Part shown: in pieces, positions 26,233-35,648 of the stretch | How the letters are laid out: every line of letters begins with the position of its first letter | Position numbering within the stretch: position 1 is the first letter of the stretch | NCBI RefSeq assembly: GCF_017565645.3 | Contig: NZ_CP086136.1 | Location: 3,207,501-3,271,500 of the forward strand | Length of the DNA stretch: 64,000 bases | Direction: 5' to 3' | From: Bradyrhizobium barranii subsp. barranii | Lineage (GTDB): Bacteria > Pseudomonadota > Alphaproteobacteria > Rhizobiales > Xanthobacteraceae | Notes under the pieces: generated by a model | Seen by the model: only the letters and a program-made list of their open reading frames with translations | Databases searched by the model: none | Told to the model about the DNA's origin: nothing | Program-made: the position numbers and the translations under genes

Positions 26233-27066
26233 ATGAATCTGCTCGATCCAAAAGGGCCGGTGGCTGCCGCCAACAGCACCATCCTGGTCGATTCCGTCTT
26301 CATCATGCTCGTGATCGTGGTGCCGACCATTTTCGCGATTTTGGCCTTTGCGTTCTGGTTTCGCGCGTCCAATCCGAGAGCACGTTACCAGCCTGACTTC
26401 GTCTATTCCGGCCGCGTCGAGATGGTGGTGTGGGCGATCCCCGCGCTCACCGTGATCCTGCTCGGAGGCGTCGCCTGGATCGGCTCGCACCAACTCGATC
26501 CCGCCGCGCCCGTGCCGGGCACCGGCAGTCCGGTCCGCATCCAGGCGGTCTCGCTCGACTGGAAATGGCTCTTCATCTATCCGGACCAGCGCATCGCCAC
26601 CGTCAACACGCTGACGGTGCCGGCCGGTGCCGAGCTGAATTTCCAGCTGACGTCGTCGAGCGTGATGAACGTGTTCTTCATCCCGCAGCTCGGCAGCATG
26701 ATCTACACCATGAACGGCATGGTGACGAAGCTGAACCTGCGCGCCGACAATGAGGGCAAGTTGCAGGGTCTGTCGGCGCATTTCTCCGGCGACGGCTTTC
26801 CCGACATGATGTTCGACGTCAACGTGATCTCGCCGCTCGCGTTCCCGGATTGGGTCGCGACCACGGCGAAGACCGATGCCGTGCTGAACGAGGAGAGCTA
26901 CACGAAGCTGATGCAGCAGGGCATCGAGAAGAACAGGCTGACCTTTCGCCTGGACGATCCCCGTCTGTTCGACCTGATCGCAACCCAGCACATTCCGCCA
27001 GGGCCCGGCCCGGAGCTGCTCTCCGATGCCGGCAGGCCGCACAGTGGAGGCCACGATGCTCGGTAA
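26233..27066 (+). CDS. cyoA: cytochrome bo quinol oxidase subunit II
   Basis: A 277-residue subunit of the cytochrome bo3-type quinol oxidase, a proton-pumping terminal oxidase. Two N-terminal membrane helices ([40 protein letters not shown]) anchor a periplasmic cupredoxin domain. The region [20 protein letters not shown] lacks the CuA ligands of cytochrome c oxidases, which identifies a quinol oxidase. The ATG at 26233-26235 gives [20 protein letters not shown]. The lipoprotein signal seen in most CyoA proteins is missing, because an in-frame TAG lies 45 bases upstream of that ATG, so the N-terminus may be truncated. The stop overlaps the start of cyoB by 11 bases. Confidence 0.92.
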   Translation: MNLLDPKGPVAAANSTILVDSVFIMLVIVVPTIFAILAFAFWFRASNPRARYQPDFVYSGRVEMVVWAIPALTVILLGGVAWIGSHQLDPAAPVPGTGSPVRIQAVSLDWKWLFIYPDQRIATVNTLTVPAGAELNFQLTSSSVMNVFFIPQLGSMIYTMNGMVTKLNLRADNEGKLQGLSAHFSGDGFPDMMFDVNVISPLAFPDWVATTAKTDAVLNEESYTKLMQQGIEKNRLTFRLDDPRLFDLIATQHIPPGPGPELLSDAGRPHSGGHDAR

Positions 27067-29056
27067 GCTCGATTGGTCGGCGATTCCGTTCGACCAGCCG
27101 ATACCCCTCGTCGCGGGTGCCGTGGTGCTGGTCGCGATCCTCGGCGTGCTGATCTGGGTCGTCGTGAAAGGGCATTTGCCGTATCTCTGGCACGAATGGA
27201 TCACCAGCGTCGATCACAAGCGCATCGGCGTGATGTACATCCTGCTCGCTTCGGTCATGCTGCTGCGCGGCGGCAGCGACGCCATCATGATGCGGCTCCA
27301 GCAGGCGGTCGCCTACCAGTCACAAGGCTATCTCCCGCCGGAGCACTACAACCAGATCTTCTCGGCGCACGGCACCATCATGATCTTCTTCACGGCGATG
27401 CCGTTCGTGATCGGGCTGATGAACCTGATCGTGCCGCTTCAACTCGGCGTGCGCGACGTTGCTTTCCCGACGCTGAATTCGGTCGGCTTCTGGCTGACAG
27501 CGACCGGCGCGCTGCTGGTCAATATCTCGCTCGTGGTCGGCGAGTTCGCGCGCACCGGCTGGCTGGCTTTTCCGCCGCTGTCGGAACTGTCCTATTCGCC
27601 GGGCGTCGGCGTCGACTACTACGCCTGGTCTCTCCAGATCTCCGGCGTCGGCACCCTGGTCGCCGGCATCAATCTGGTGACCACCGTGCTGAAGCTGCGC
27701 ACCAAGGGCATGAACTATCTGCGCATGCCGATGTTCTGCTGGACCACGCTGGCCTCCAACCTGCTCATCGTCGCCGCCTTTCCGATCCTCACCGCCACGC
27801 TCGCGATGCTGCTGCTCGACCGTTACCTCGGCTTCCACTTCTTCACCAATGAAGCCGGCGGCAACGTCATGATGTTCATGAACCTGATCTGGGCCTGGGG
27901 GCACCCGGAGGTCTATATCCTCGTATTGCCGGCCTTCGGCATCTTCTCCGAGGTGGTGTCGACCTTCTCGGGCAAGGCGCTGTTCGGCTACCGCTCGATG
28001 GTGCTCGCGACCATGGCGATCTGCGTCATCTCCTTCATGGTCTGGCTGCACCATTTCTTCACGATGGGCGCTGGCCCCGACGTCAACGCCATCTTCGGCA
28101 TCGCCAGCATGATCATCGCGATACCGACGGGCGTGAAGATCTACAACTGGCTGTTCACGATGTATGGCGGCCGCATCCGCTTTGCGACGCCGATGCTGTG
28201 GGCGGTCGGCTTCATGGTCACCTTCATCATCGGCGGATTGACGGGCGTGCTGGTCGCCGTGCCGCCGGCCGACTTCATGCTCCACAACAGCATGTTCCTG
28301 GTGGCGCACTTCCACAACGTCATCATCGGCGGCGTGCTGTTCGGCGCCTTCGCCGGCTTCGAGTACTGGTTCCCGAAGGCGTTTGGCTTTCGTCTCGACG
28401 AGCGCTGGGGCAAGGCCGCGTTCTGGTTCACCTTCCTCGGCTTCTACGTCACCTTCATTCCGCTCTACATCGCCGGCATGCTCGGCATGACCCGGCGCAT
28501 GCAGCATTACGACGTCGCGGCCTGGCGGCCATGGATGTTCGTGGCGGCCGCCGGCATGGCCGTGCTGTCGATCGGCGTGATCTGCCAGATCGTGCAGCTC
28601 GTGGTCAGCATCCGCAACCGCGAGGCCCTGCGCGACCGCACCGGCGATCCCTGGGACGGCCGCTCGCTGGAATGGGCGACCTCGTCGCCGCCGCCCGTGT
28701 TCAACTTCGCCTTCTATCCGGATGTGCGCGGCGAGGATGCTTATTGGGATCAGAAGGCCCATGCCAAGCAGCAGCAGCTCGAGCATGATCGGCCGGAGTA
28801 TCAGGATATCGACATGCCCAGGAATTCACCGACCGGCTTCGTCTGCGCGTTCTTCGCCACCATCATGGGCTTCGCGCTGATCTGGCACATCTGGTGGATG
28901 GTGATTTTGGGCGGCATCGGCGCATTCGCGACCTTCGTCGTGTTCGCCTGGCGCGACCATGACGAATACATCATTCCGGCCGACGAGGTCGCTCGCATCG
29001 ACCGCATCAATCTCGAGGAACGGCGCAGCCTCGTCAGCATGGCGGGAGCGCTCTGA
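27056..29056 (+). CDS. cyoB: cytochrome bo quinol oxidase subunit I
   Basis: A 666-residue heme-copper oxidase subunit with about 14-15 membrane helices. The heme b ligand is in [18 protein letters not shown], the CuB site in [18 protein letters not shown] (the His-Tyr crosslink pair with the nearby Glu) and WLHHFFTMG, and the heme o and heme b ligands in [11 protein letters not shown]. All key histidines are present. Start ATG at 27056-27058, inside the end of cyoA. It oxidises quinol and reduces oxygen to water while pumping protons. The stop overlaps the cyoC ATG (TGATG), which indicates translational coupling. Confidence 0.96.
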   Translation: MLGKLDWSAIPFDQPIPLVAGAVVLVAILGVLIWVVVKGHLPYLWHEWITSVDHKRIGVMYILLASVMLLRGGSDAIMMRLQQAVAYQSQGYLPPEHYNQIFSAHGTIMIFFTAMPFVIGLMNLIVPLQLGVRDVAFPTLNSVGFWLTATGALLVNISLVVGEFARTGWLAFPPLSELSYSPGVGVDYYAWSLQISGVGTLVAGINLVTTVLKLRTKGMNYLRMPMFCWTTLASNLLIVAAFPILTATLAMLLLDRYLGFHFFTNEAGGNVMMFMNLIWAWGHPEVYILVLPAFGIFSEVVSTFSGKALFGYRSMVLATMAICVISFMVWLHHFFTMGAGPDVNAIFGIASMIIAIPTGVKIYNWLFTMYGGRIRFATPMLWAVGFMVTFIIGGLTGVLVAVPPADFMLHNSMFLVAHFHNVIIGGVLFGAFAGFEYWFPKAFGFRLDERWGKAAFWFTFLGFYVTFIPLYIAGMLGMTRRMQHYDVAAWRPWMFVAAAGMAVLSIGVICQIVQLVVSIRNREALRDRTGDPWDGRSLEWATSSPPPVFNFAFYPDVRGEDAYWDQKAHAKQQQLEHDRPEYQDIDMPRNSPTGFVCAFFATIMGFALIWHIWWMVILGGIGAFATFVVFAWRDHDEYIIPADEVARIDRINLEERRSLVSMAGAL

Positions 29057-29697
29057 TGTCGATGACGGCGACAGCCGGCCGCGCGCATGCCGACCCCCAC
29101 CACATCGGGCTCGTCGTCGAGCATCCAGGCCCGGCATCGAAGCGCATCGTGACCGCCTACGGCTTCTGGGTCTTCCTGCTCTCCGATATCGTAATGTTCT
29201 CCTGCTTCTTCGCGGCCTATGCGGTGCTGTCCGGCCAGACCGCGGGTGGCCCCAGCGGCTCGGAGATCTTCGAGCAGCGAAACGTCGCGATCGAGACGGT
29301 CTGCCTGCTGCTGTCGAGCTTCACCTGCGGCATGGCCAGCATTGCCGCCGACGTACGCAACCGGTTCTGGTTCTATCTCGGCATGACCGTGACCTGCGTG
29401 CTCGGACTGATCTTTCTCACCATCGAGTTCCGCGAGTTCGCCGACCTCGTTGCACGCGGCTATGGCCCGTCGCGCAGCGCGTTCCTGACGTCGTTCTTCT
29501 CGCTGGTGGGCTGCCACGGCCTGCACGTCTCGGCCGGCATATTGTGGCTGCTCACCATGATGGCCCAGGTCTTTGCAAAGGGCTTTCGCGCCGACGTCCT
29601 GCGCCGGATGATGTGCTTTGCGCTGTTCTGGCATGCGCTTGACATCGTCTGGGTCGGGGTCTTCTCCGTCGTCTACCTGCTTGGGAGTGCCGTATGA
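29056..29697 (+). CDS. cyoC: cytochrome bo quinol oxidase subunit III
   Basis: A 213-residue membrane subunit with five helices (FWVFLLSDIVMFSCFFAAYA; TVCLLLSSFTCGMASIAADV; FYLGMTVTCVLGLIFLTIEF; and the last two in GCHGLHVSAGILWLLTMMAQ and ALDIVWVGVFSVVYLLGSAV). The pattern HGLHVSAG ... FWHALDIVWVGVF is conserved in subunit III of heme-copper oxidases. It stabilises the complex without redox centres. It overlaps cyoB by one base and cyoD by four. Confidence 0.94.
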   Translation: MSMTATAGRAHADPHHIGLVVEHPGPASKRIVTAYGFWVFLLSDIVMFSCFFAAYAVLSGQTAGGPSGSEIFEQRNVAIETVCLLLSSFTCGMASIAADVRNRFWFYLGMTVTCVLGLIFLTIEFREFADLVARGYGPSRSAFLTSFFSLVGCHGLHVSAGILWLLTMMAQVFAKGFRADVLRRMMCFALFWHALDIVWVGVFSVVYLLGSAV

Positions 29698-30083
29698 GCG
29701 ATCAGACGCATGTGCGGACCGGACACGATCTCGCACCGGGCGAGGAAGAGCAACACAGCGTCGGCGAGCGGGTGCTCGGCTACGTCGTTGGTCTCGGCCT
29801 CGCGCTATTGCTCACGGCAACGTCATTCTTCATCGCTGGAACCGACCTGGTCTGGCAACCATCGATCCCTGTTGCTCTGATCGTGCTGGCGATCGCGCAG
29901 ATGGGCGTGCACCTCGTGTTCTTCCTGCACATCACGACCGGGCCTGACAATACCAACAACGTGCTGGCGCTCGCCTTCGGCCTTCTGGTCGTCTTCCTGG
30001 TCGTCGGCGGCACCGTCTGGATCATGGGGCATCTGAACGCGAACATGCCGCCGATGGACCAGATTATGCCGATGCGGAAATAG
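29694..30083 (+). CDS. cyoD: cytochrome bo quinol oxidase subunit IV
   Basis: A 129-residue subunit with three membrane helices (GYVVGLGLALLLTATSFFIA; ALIVLAIAQMGVHLVFFLHI; LALAFGLLVVFLVVGGTVWI) and the family motif MGVHLVFFLHITTGPDNTNN. The polar N-terminus (GHDLAPGEEEQHSVGERVLG) is cytoplasmic. It is the last gene of cyoABCD; no heme O synthase gene (cyoE) follows. The start overlaps cyoC (ATGA). Confidence 0.92.
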   Translation: MSDQTHVRTGHDLAPGEEEQHSVGERVLGYVVGLGLALLLTATSFFIAGTDLVWQPSIPVALIVLAIAQMGVHLVFFLHITTGPDNTNNVLALAFGLLVVFLVVGGTVWIMGHLNANMPPMDQIMPMRK

Positions 30084-30101
30084 GGCGCACAAAAAAGAAG
30101 A

Positions 30102-30123
30102 GCCGCTTGTTTTGACAAGCGGC
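30102..30123. terminator. hairpin after cyoD
   Basis: A 9-bp stem GCCGCTTGT-TTTG-ACAAGCGGC lies 19 bases after the cyoD stop. The A-rich run before it (AAAAAAGAAG) becomes a T-tract on the minus strand, so it is best placed to stop minus-strand transcription from the thermonuclease gene, and it may work in both directions. Confidence 0.55.
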
Positions 30124-30297
30124 CCAAGTCTAGGGAGGAAACGCCCGAGCAAAGCAATCGGACCGAAGCCGGATTGCTGCCAAGGAACGCTCGCGCAAAG
30201 CGCTTGCGTACATATTAGATGTAGCAACCACCGAGAGAGTTCAATTCCGGATCAATACTGTCTCCGGCTACCGCTCACATGCTCGTGACGGGCTTCC

Positions 30298-31086
30298 TCA
30301 TTTCGGCCGACGGCAATTGTAGGCCTTGCGGAAGCCGGCGGCCTGCGCGTCGTCCTCCGAGCAGAACCAGCGGTCCGGCTTGGTGGTCGCGGGATAGCTC
30401 GGGCAGCCCCTCAAGTGATAGATGCCGATATTGCCGGTGACGCGTGCGCGCACGGCGAGCTTGCCCTTGATGCTGCAACTCGGCGGCATGGTCAGCTCCT
30501 CCGGAAACAGCGCCGCGCGGATTTCCTTGTCGCGGTCGGCGCGGCAGGCGGCGCCGAGCAGCGTGCCGTCCTTCTTGCCCATGCGGAATTCTTGCGGTGC
30601 AACAAAGCAGCCCTTCCAGATGCCGGCTGACGCGGTTTTGGCATCGGCCGCGGCAGCCTTGACGTTCGCCTTGATCGGCTCGCGGGCGATGCCATAGCCA
30701 AGCTTGACCAGCTGCTCGTTCAACGAGACCTTGTCGCCCTCGGCGGTGCAGATCGCCCGGTGCCGTTTGCCGAAGCTCTTTTCCGGCCCGACATCGTCAC
30801 AACGCACGCTGCGTTTGTTGATCAGCTTCGCCAACTGGTCGCGGGCCTCGATGCCGCAGGTCCAGGGATCGGCGTGATCGTCGATGCAGACCTGGTCCAG
30901 CTCGGGCGCGTCGACGCCGTCGAGGCGGTAGGTGACGTCGCCGAGCTGGATCGAATTGGCGTCCCGGACGGTCGCCGCCGCCGTCAGCGCGGAGGCCGGC
31001 CCGGAAGAGGCCAGAAACCCGGAGAGAGCGAGAAACGAAACAAGCGCGAAGGCGCGGGCGGCGGCAAATGAATTCCTAAGGGACAT
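30298..31086 (-). CDS. exported thermonuclease family protein with C-terminal Ada-like metal-binding module
   Basis: A 262-residue secreted nuclease-like protein. The ATG at 31084-31086 opens a long signal peptide ending near SALTAAA. The SNase fold follows: [15 protein letters not shown] (first active-site arginine and glutamate), then [20 protein letters not shown], with the second arginine in KRHR, and [11 protein letters not shown]. The last 60 residues, [20 protein letters not shown] and then [33 protein letters not shown], form a separate cysteine-rich module like the Ada-type zinc-binding repeat often fused to rhizobial SNases. It likely cuts or binds nucleic acid in the periplasm or outside the cell. 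Confidence 0.85.
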   Translation of the reverse strand: MSLRNSFAAARAFALVSFLALSGFLASSGPASALTAAATVRDANSIQLGDVTYRLDGVDAPELDQVCIDDHADPWTCGIEARDQLAKLINKRSVRCDDVGPEKSFGKRHRAICTAEGDKVSLNEQLVKLGYGIAREPIKANVKAAAADAKTASAGIWKGCFVAPQEFRMGKKDGTLLGAACRADRDKEIRAALFPEELTMPPSCSIKGKLAVRARVTGNIGIYHLRGCPSYPATTKPDRWFCSEDDAQAAGFRKAYNCRRPK

Positions 31087-31287
31087 AACGTCTCGCTATC
31101 GATTGCTCTGGCGCCTCGTTCCTAGCATCCGGAGGTCGCGATACCAATGGTCTGCGCCCTGCGAAGTGCGACATTCGCGGGCCAGCCTTTACTGACCGGC
31201 CGGTCTGCCCCTATCGTTCGGCACGATCAAAAACCTGCGTAGACCGAATCGCCCTTGAAGCGGCGAGGGCGGGAGGAAGAAAGTTCG

Positions 31288-32886
31288 ATGAAAGACCCCG
31301 TGGACGTCCTGATCATCGGCGCCGGCGCTTCAGGTGCCGCGATCGCGTGGTCGCTGGCCGAGACCAAGATGCACATCCTCTGCCTGGAGCAGGGCGGCTG
31401 GATGAACCCGGCGGCATATCCCAGCACGGGCCGCGACTGGGAGGCCAAGTTCTACGGGGAGTGGTCGTCGAGCCCGAATGTCCGCGGCCGGCCCGAGGAC
31501 TATCCGATCAACGACGACAATTCGCCGATCAAGGTCGTCAACTACAACGCGGTCGGCGGCTCGACGGTGATGTACACCGCGCACTGGCCGCGGCTGCATC
31601 CCTCCGACTTCAAGGTGAAGACGCTCGACGGTGTCGCCGACGACTGGCCGATCGACTACGACGCGCTGACGCCGTTCTTCGAAGAGAACGACCGCATCAT
31701 GGGCACGTCTGGGCTATCGGGCGATCCGCTGTCGCCGCTGACGCATCCGCCGATGCCGCAGCAGCCGATGGGATTGTCCGGCGCCATCATCGGCAAGGCC
31801 ATGAACAAGCTCGGCTGGCACTGGTGGCCGTCGGATACGACAGTCGCGACCACGGACTATGAGGGCCGCGCGCGTTGTATCAATCTCGGCCATTGCACGC
31901 CGGCCTGCGCCCAAGGCGCAAAATCCTCGACCGACATTACCTATTGGCCGCACGCTATCCGCGCCGGCGTCGAGCTTCGCACGCATTGCCGGGTGCGCGA
32001 GATCACCACCGACGAGAACGGCATGGCCTCGGGCGTGGTCTATTACGACAAGGACGGCGTCGAGCAGTTCCAGCCGGCGCATGTCGTCATCATCGCCTGC
32101 AATGGCGTCGGCACGCCGCGGCTGCTGCTCAACTCGGCATCCAACCGCTTCCCGCACGGTCTTGCCAATTCGTCGGGCCTCGTCGGCAAGAACCTGATGT
32201 TCCATCCCTATGCGCAGATCTATGGCTATGTGAAGGAGCCAACCGACAGCAACCGCGCGCCGCCGACCTGCCTATGGAGCAAGGAATGGTATGACACCGA
32301 CCTGTCGCGCGGTTTCGTACGCGGCTACGGCGTCCAGTTCGTGCGCGGGGCAGGGCCGGTGTTCGAGGCTGTCGTGAGCGAGCAGAGGGGCATTTTGCCG
32401 TGGGGCGCGGATCATCACCGCGTCTTCCGCAAGCTCAATGGCCATCGGCTGGGATTCTCCGCGATCTGCGAGGACCTGCCGGAGGAGCACAATCGCGTCA
32501 CGCTCGATCCTGTCCTGAAGGACAGCCACGGCATTCCAGCGCCGAGGATCGACTACACCATCAGCGAGAACAGCCGGAAGATGATGGAGCATGCGCTCGC
32601 GCGCGGCCGCGAGGTTCTGGAAATGGCGGGGGCGACCGACATCTGCGTCAACTCGCCGATCCCGTGGGGCGGCTGGCATCTGCTCGGCACCGCGCGGATG
32701 GGCACCGACCCCGAACGCTCCGTCGTCAACGAATGGGGCCGCACGCACGACGTGAAAAATCTCTTCATCGTCGACGGCAGCATCTTCGTCACCTCGGGCG
32801 GCGTCAATCCGACGTCCACCATCCAGGCCCTCGCGCTCTACATCGCCGACCAGATGAAGCAGCGCCTCGCAAACTTGTTCGACTGA
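31288..32886 (+). CDS. GMC family FAD-dependent oxidoreductase (gluconate dehydrogenase large subunit-like)
   Basis: A 532-residue flavoprotein. The start ATG at 31288-31290 follows GGGAGGAAG. The FAD motif is VDVLIIGAGASGAAIAWSLA, followed by AVGGSTVMYTAHWPRLHPSD and the C-terminal catalytic region GGWHLLGTARMGTDPERSVV and NPTSTIQALALYIAD. Cysteines occur in RARCINLGHCTPACAQGA. No signal peptide is present. Members oxidise alcohols or sugar acids; a small partner subunit gene follows after 7 bases, as in gluconate 2-dehydrogenase operons, but no cytochrome subunit gene is here. The substrate is unknown. Confidence 0.88.
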   Translation: MKDPVDVLIIGAGASGAAIAWSLAETKMHILCLEQGGWMNPAAYPSTGRDWEAKFYGEWSSSPNVRGRPEDYPINDDNSPIKVVNYNAVGGSTVMYTAHWPRLHPSDFKVKTLDGVADDWPIDYDALTPFFEENDRIMGTSGLSGDPLSPLTHPPMPQQPMGLSGAIIGKAMNKLGWHWWPSDTTVATTDYEGRARCINLGHCTPACAQGAKSSTDITYWPHAIRAGVELRTHCRVREITTDENGMASGVVYYDKDGVEQFQPAHVVIIACNGVGTPRLLLNSASNRFPHGLANSSGLVGKNLMFHPYAQIYGYVKEPTDSNRAPPTCLWSKEWYDTDLSRGFVRGYGVQFVRGAGPVFEAVVSEQRGILPWGADHHRVFRKLNGHRLGFSAICEDLPEEHNRVTLDPVLKDSHGIPAPRIDYTISENSRKMMEHALARGREVLEMAGATDICVNSPIPWGGWHLLGTARMGTDPERSVVNEWGRTHDVKNLFIVDGSIFVTSGGVNPTSTIQALALYIADQMKQRLANLFD

Positions 32887-32893
32887 GGCCGTC

Positions 32894-33343
32894 ATGTCCG
32901 CAGACAATCAACTCAACCGCGCCCAATGCAACGATCTCCGCACCATCGCTGCGATGATCGTTCCCGCCAGCGATGAGTACAAGGTGCCCGGCGCCGACGA
33001 TCCCGCGGTCCAGACCGACATCCTGACGACGCTGGGCCGCGACACCAAATTGGTGGCGGCGGCGCTGGACCATCTGGCGCGGCTCGCGGGGCAACCGCTC
33101 GCCGGGCTCGATGCCGCCAGGCGCGATGCGGTGGCGCAGGAGTTCCGCAGCTCCGGCGGCGCGGCTGCCGCAACGCTCGTCCGCGTCGTCCTGCAATGCT
33201 ACTACCGCGACGACCGGGTGCTGCGCTCGCTCGGGCTCGAGCTGCGCGCGCCGTTCCCCAAGGGTTACGTGCTCCCGGACGGCGACTGGTCGCTGCTCGA
33301 CCCGGTTAAGGCGAGGGCGGGCACGCTGCGGCGGGCGCCCTAG
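32894..33343 (+). CDS. small subunit of the GMC oxidoreductase (gluconate 2-dehydrogenase subunit 3-like)
   Basis: A 149-residue helical protein starting at the ATG at 32894-32896, seven bases after the GMC enzyme. The N-terminal helix LRTIAAMIVPASDEYKVPGA and the later DHLARLAGQPLAGLDAARRD and LVRVVLQCYYRDDRVLRSLG are characteristic of gluconate 2-dehydrogenase subunit 3 proteins. Unlike many relatives it lacks a twin-arginine signal, consistent with its partner also lacking one. It should form a complex with the enzyme above. Confidence 0.8.
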   Translation: MSADNQLNRAQCNDLRTIAAMIVPASDEYKVPGADDPAVQTDILTTLGRDTKLVAAALDHLARLAGQPLAGLDAARRDAVAQEFRSSGGAAAATLVRVVLQCYYRDDRVLRSLGLELRAPFPKGYVLPDGDWSLLDPVKARAGTLRRAP

Positions 33344-33449
33344 CCACCTTGGTAGGTCAAGTCCTGACAGCCCAGCCTTGCGCCCCAGGCGGGTCCCTTG
33401 CGCTGGCAGGAACAGGCCACCATTTGTGTGAGCCTCAAGGACTCTTGCC

Positions 33450-34469
33450 ATGCTGGATTTTACCTCAGACATCGTCGATGACGCCGCGTCATCGCGAGCG
33501 ACAGCGTCTGCCCCGGTCGACGACCGGGCCCTGCTGGACGCCTATTCCAATGCCGTGATCGACGTGACCGACCGTGTCGGTCCCGCCGTCGTGCGCGTCG
33601 AGACCGGGCCAAAGGTGCCGAACGGCCGCGAGCGCGGCGGGCTCGGCTCCGGCATCGTGATCTCGCCGGACGGGCTCGTGCTCACCAACAGCCACGTGGT
33701 CGGTTCCTCCAAGGAGATCCGGCTGCGGGACGTCGAGGGTAACGTCGGTGAGGCCCGGGTGCTCGGCGTCGATCCCGACACCGATCTGGCGCTGCTCCGC
33801 GCCAACGGCGTGCGCGACTTGCCCTATGCCGCGCTCGGCAACTCCAAGACCCTGCGGCGCGGCCAGCTCGTGATCGCGATCGGCAATCCGCTCGGCTTCG
33901 AGTCGACCGTGACCGCCGGCGTGGTTTCGGCGCTGGGGCGCTCGATCCGCTCGGTGAGCGGCCGCACGATCGAGGACGTGATCCAGACCGATGCTGCGCT
34001 CAACCCCGGCAATTCCGGCGGTCCGCTGGTGTCGTCGAATGCCGAGGTGATCGGCATCAACACCGCCATCATCAACGGTGCGCAAGGCATCTGCTTCGCG
34101 GTCGCCAGCAACACCGCGCAGTTCGTGCTGTCGGAGATCATCCGCCACGGCTATGTCCGCCGCGCCTATGTCGGCGTCGCCGGGCAGACTGCACCGGTGC
34201 CGCGGCGGCACGCGGTGCTGGCCGGTGTCGACAACAAGATGGGCGCGCTCTTGATGCAGATCGAGCCGGACGGACCGGCGGCGAAGGCGGGCCTGTTGCC
34301 CGGCGACGTCGTCATCAAGCTCGACGGCGTCGAGATCAACGGTGTCGACGATCTGATCCGCGTGCTCGACCGCGACCGGATCGACCGGCGGCTCGCCATG
34401 GACGTGCTGCGGCTCGGCCGTTTGCGGGCGATCAATATCGACCCGATCGAACGCAAGCCGGCGCGCTAG
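33450..34469 (+). CDS. HtrA/DegP-like S1C serine protease, no signal peptide
   Basis: A 339-residue trypsin-like protease with one PDZ domain. The catalytic triad is H82 (TNSHVV), D112 (DPDTDLALL) and S189 (NPGNSGGPL). The PDZ domain begins near residue 235, with GALLMQIEPDGPAAKAGLLP and GDVVIKLDGVEINGVDDLIR. The ATG at 33450-33452 gives an N-terminus (MLDFTSDIVDDAASSRATAS) with no signal or membrane segment, so the protein looks cytoplasmic, unlike classical DegP. The stop codon TAG (34467-34469) straddles the left edge of an IS630 element; the TA is the target site and the G is the first IS base, so the protein end is unchanged. Confidence 0.88.
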   Translation: MLDFTSDIVDDAASSRATASAPVDDRALLDAYSNAVIDVTDRVGPAVVRVETGPKVPNGRERGGLGSGIVISPDGLVLTNSHVVGSSKEIRLRDVEGNVGEARVLGVDPDTDLALLRANGVRDLPYAALGNSKTLRRGQLVIAIGNPLGFESTVTAGVVSALGRSIRSVSGRTIEDVIQTDAALNPGNSGGPLVSSNAEVIGINTAIINGAQGICFAVASNTAQFVLSEIIRHGYVRRAYVGVAGQTAPVPRRHAVLAGVDNKMGALLMQIEPDGPAAKAGLLPGDVVIKLDGVEINGVDDLIRVLDRDRIDRRLAMDVLRLGRLRAINIDPIERKPAR

Positions 34470-35586
34470 TACCCGGAATCAGAGCTGAGTGATACGGCGG
34501 CCTTTGAAACGGCGTTGACGGACCTTTTTCTTGGTCCAGACGAAGGGCTCGGCTCTGTCGTTGTATGCGTTGACGTAGGCATCGATGTGTTCCTGAAGCT
34601 GCTTGAGGCTCGTGAAGGAGGTGCCGCTGAGCGACTGCCCCTGCAAGATGGAAAACCATACTTCGACCTGATTGAGCCATGACGCACTTGTCGGCGTGAA
34701 ATGAAATTGCACGTTGGGGTGGGCCTTGAGCCAGTCCTCGTTCTTTTTATGGGTGTTGAGGTTGTCGAGGATGACGTGAAGCTTGCGGTTCGGAAAAGTC
34801 GCGGTGACGCTGTTCATGAAATCGAGAAACTCGACGCGGCGCCGGCGTTTTGAATGGGTCGCGATGATCTTTCCGGTGGCGACTTCGAGCGCCGCAAACA
34901 ATGTTGTGGTGCCATGCCGCTTGTAATCGTGGCTTTGGCCGGTTAAGGCGCGGCCATTGGGCAACTTCAGATAACCCTGCGCTCGCTCCAAAGCCTGGAT
35001 CGAGGGCTTCTCGTCCACGCACAGCACAATGGCCTTCGCCGGCGGCGCGACATAGAGGCCGACAACATCGGCGGCTTTGGCCGTAAAGTTCGGGTCGTTG
35101 CTCTCGCACCAGGACTTGCGAGCCACCAGGTCAATCTTGTGGCTGCGCAGGAACCGCCAGACATATTGGACATCGACATCGCCCAGCGCCTCGGCCAGCA
35201 GGGGGCCGGTCCAGCGCGCAAACCCTTGCGGTGGCGGCTTATCCAGCAGCTTCAGAATCCGCTTGTCGGTCGTCTTCGTATAGATCGGCTGCTTGCCAGG
35301 CCGCGGCTTGTCTTGCAGCCCTTCAAGGCCATGGTCGGCATAGCGATGCCGCCAAAGGCTGACAATCCGCGGCTGGACCCCAACTTCCTTGGCGATCGAC
35401 CGGGTGCTGCGCCCATCCGCCGCCAACAGAACTATCCGCGCCCGCTTCAAATCGCGCTGCAACGTCACCGGTGAGCGACAGCACGCCTCAAGCACCTTGC
35501 GATCTTTCCTCGAAAGGTGGACTTCTCTTGCTTCGGGTATCATCCCGACCTTGAATCACGACTCACGTTCCAAGAAAAGTGGGTAC
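34469..35586. mobile_element. IS630 family insertion sequence with TA target duplication
   Basis: The element is 1118 bp, with ends GTACCC (34469) and GGGTAC (35586) as short inverted repeats, flanked by TA duplicates (34467-34468 and 35587-35588). It carries one intact transposase gene on the minus strand. TA duplication is the hallmark of IS630/Tc1-mariner elements. It lies between htrA and the FAD dehydrogenase gene, which would have been about 60 bases apart before insertion. Confidence 0.9.
34479..35543 (-). CDS. IS630 family transposase
   Basis: A 354-residue transposase, complete and without frameshift. The N-terminal half holds helix-turn-helix elements (RDLKRARIVLLAADGRSTRS; VGVQPRIVSLWRHRYADHGL). 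The DDE catalytic acids are D in LCVDEKPSIQAL, D in VILDNLNTHK and E in WLNQVEVWFSILQG. The protein ends VRQRRFKGRRITQL near the left terminal repeat. It should be able to move the element. Confidence 0.93.
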   Translation of the reverse strand: MIPEAREVHLSRKDRKVLEACCRSPVTLQRDLKRARIVLLAADGRSTRSIAKEVGVQPRIVSLWRHRYADHGLEGLQDKPRPGKQPIYTKTTDKRILKLLDKPPPQGFARWTGPLLAEALGDVDVQYVWRFLRSHKIDLVARKSWCESNDPNFTAKAADVVGLYVAPPAKAIVLCVDEKPSIQALERAQGYLKLPNGRALTGQSHDYKRHGTTTLFAALEVATGKIIATHSKRRRRVEFLDFMNSVTATFPNRKLHVILDNLNTHKKNEDWLKAHPNVQFHFTPTSASWLNQVEVWFSILQGQSLSGTSFTSLKQLQEHIDAYVNAYNDRAEPFVWTKKKVRQRRFKGRRITQL

Positions 35587-35648
35587 TAGCGTTGGTGCCT
35601 CCGGGCGAGGTATGACGGTGTCATGCCTCGTTCCCGGACCCTTGCCGC

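Noticed and set aside
28507..29736. Long minus-strand frames opposite cyoB, cyoC and cyoD
   Set aside because: They are histidine- and arginine-rich shadows of hydrophobic membrane protein genes.
30104..30297. A tRNA or small RNA in the gap after cyoD
   Set aside because: Only a terminator-like hairpin is present; no cloverleaf or other structure was found.
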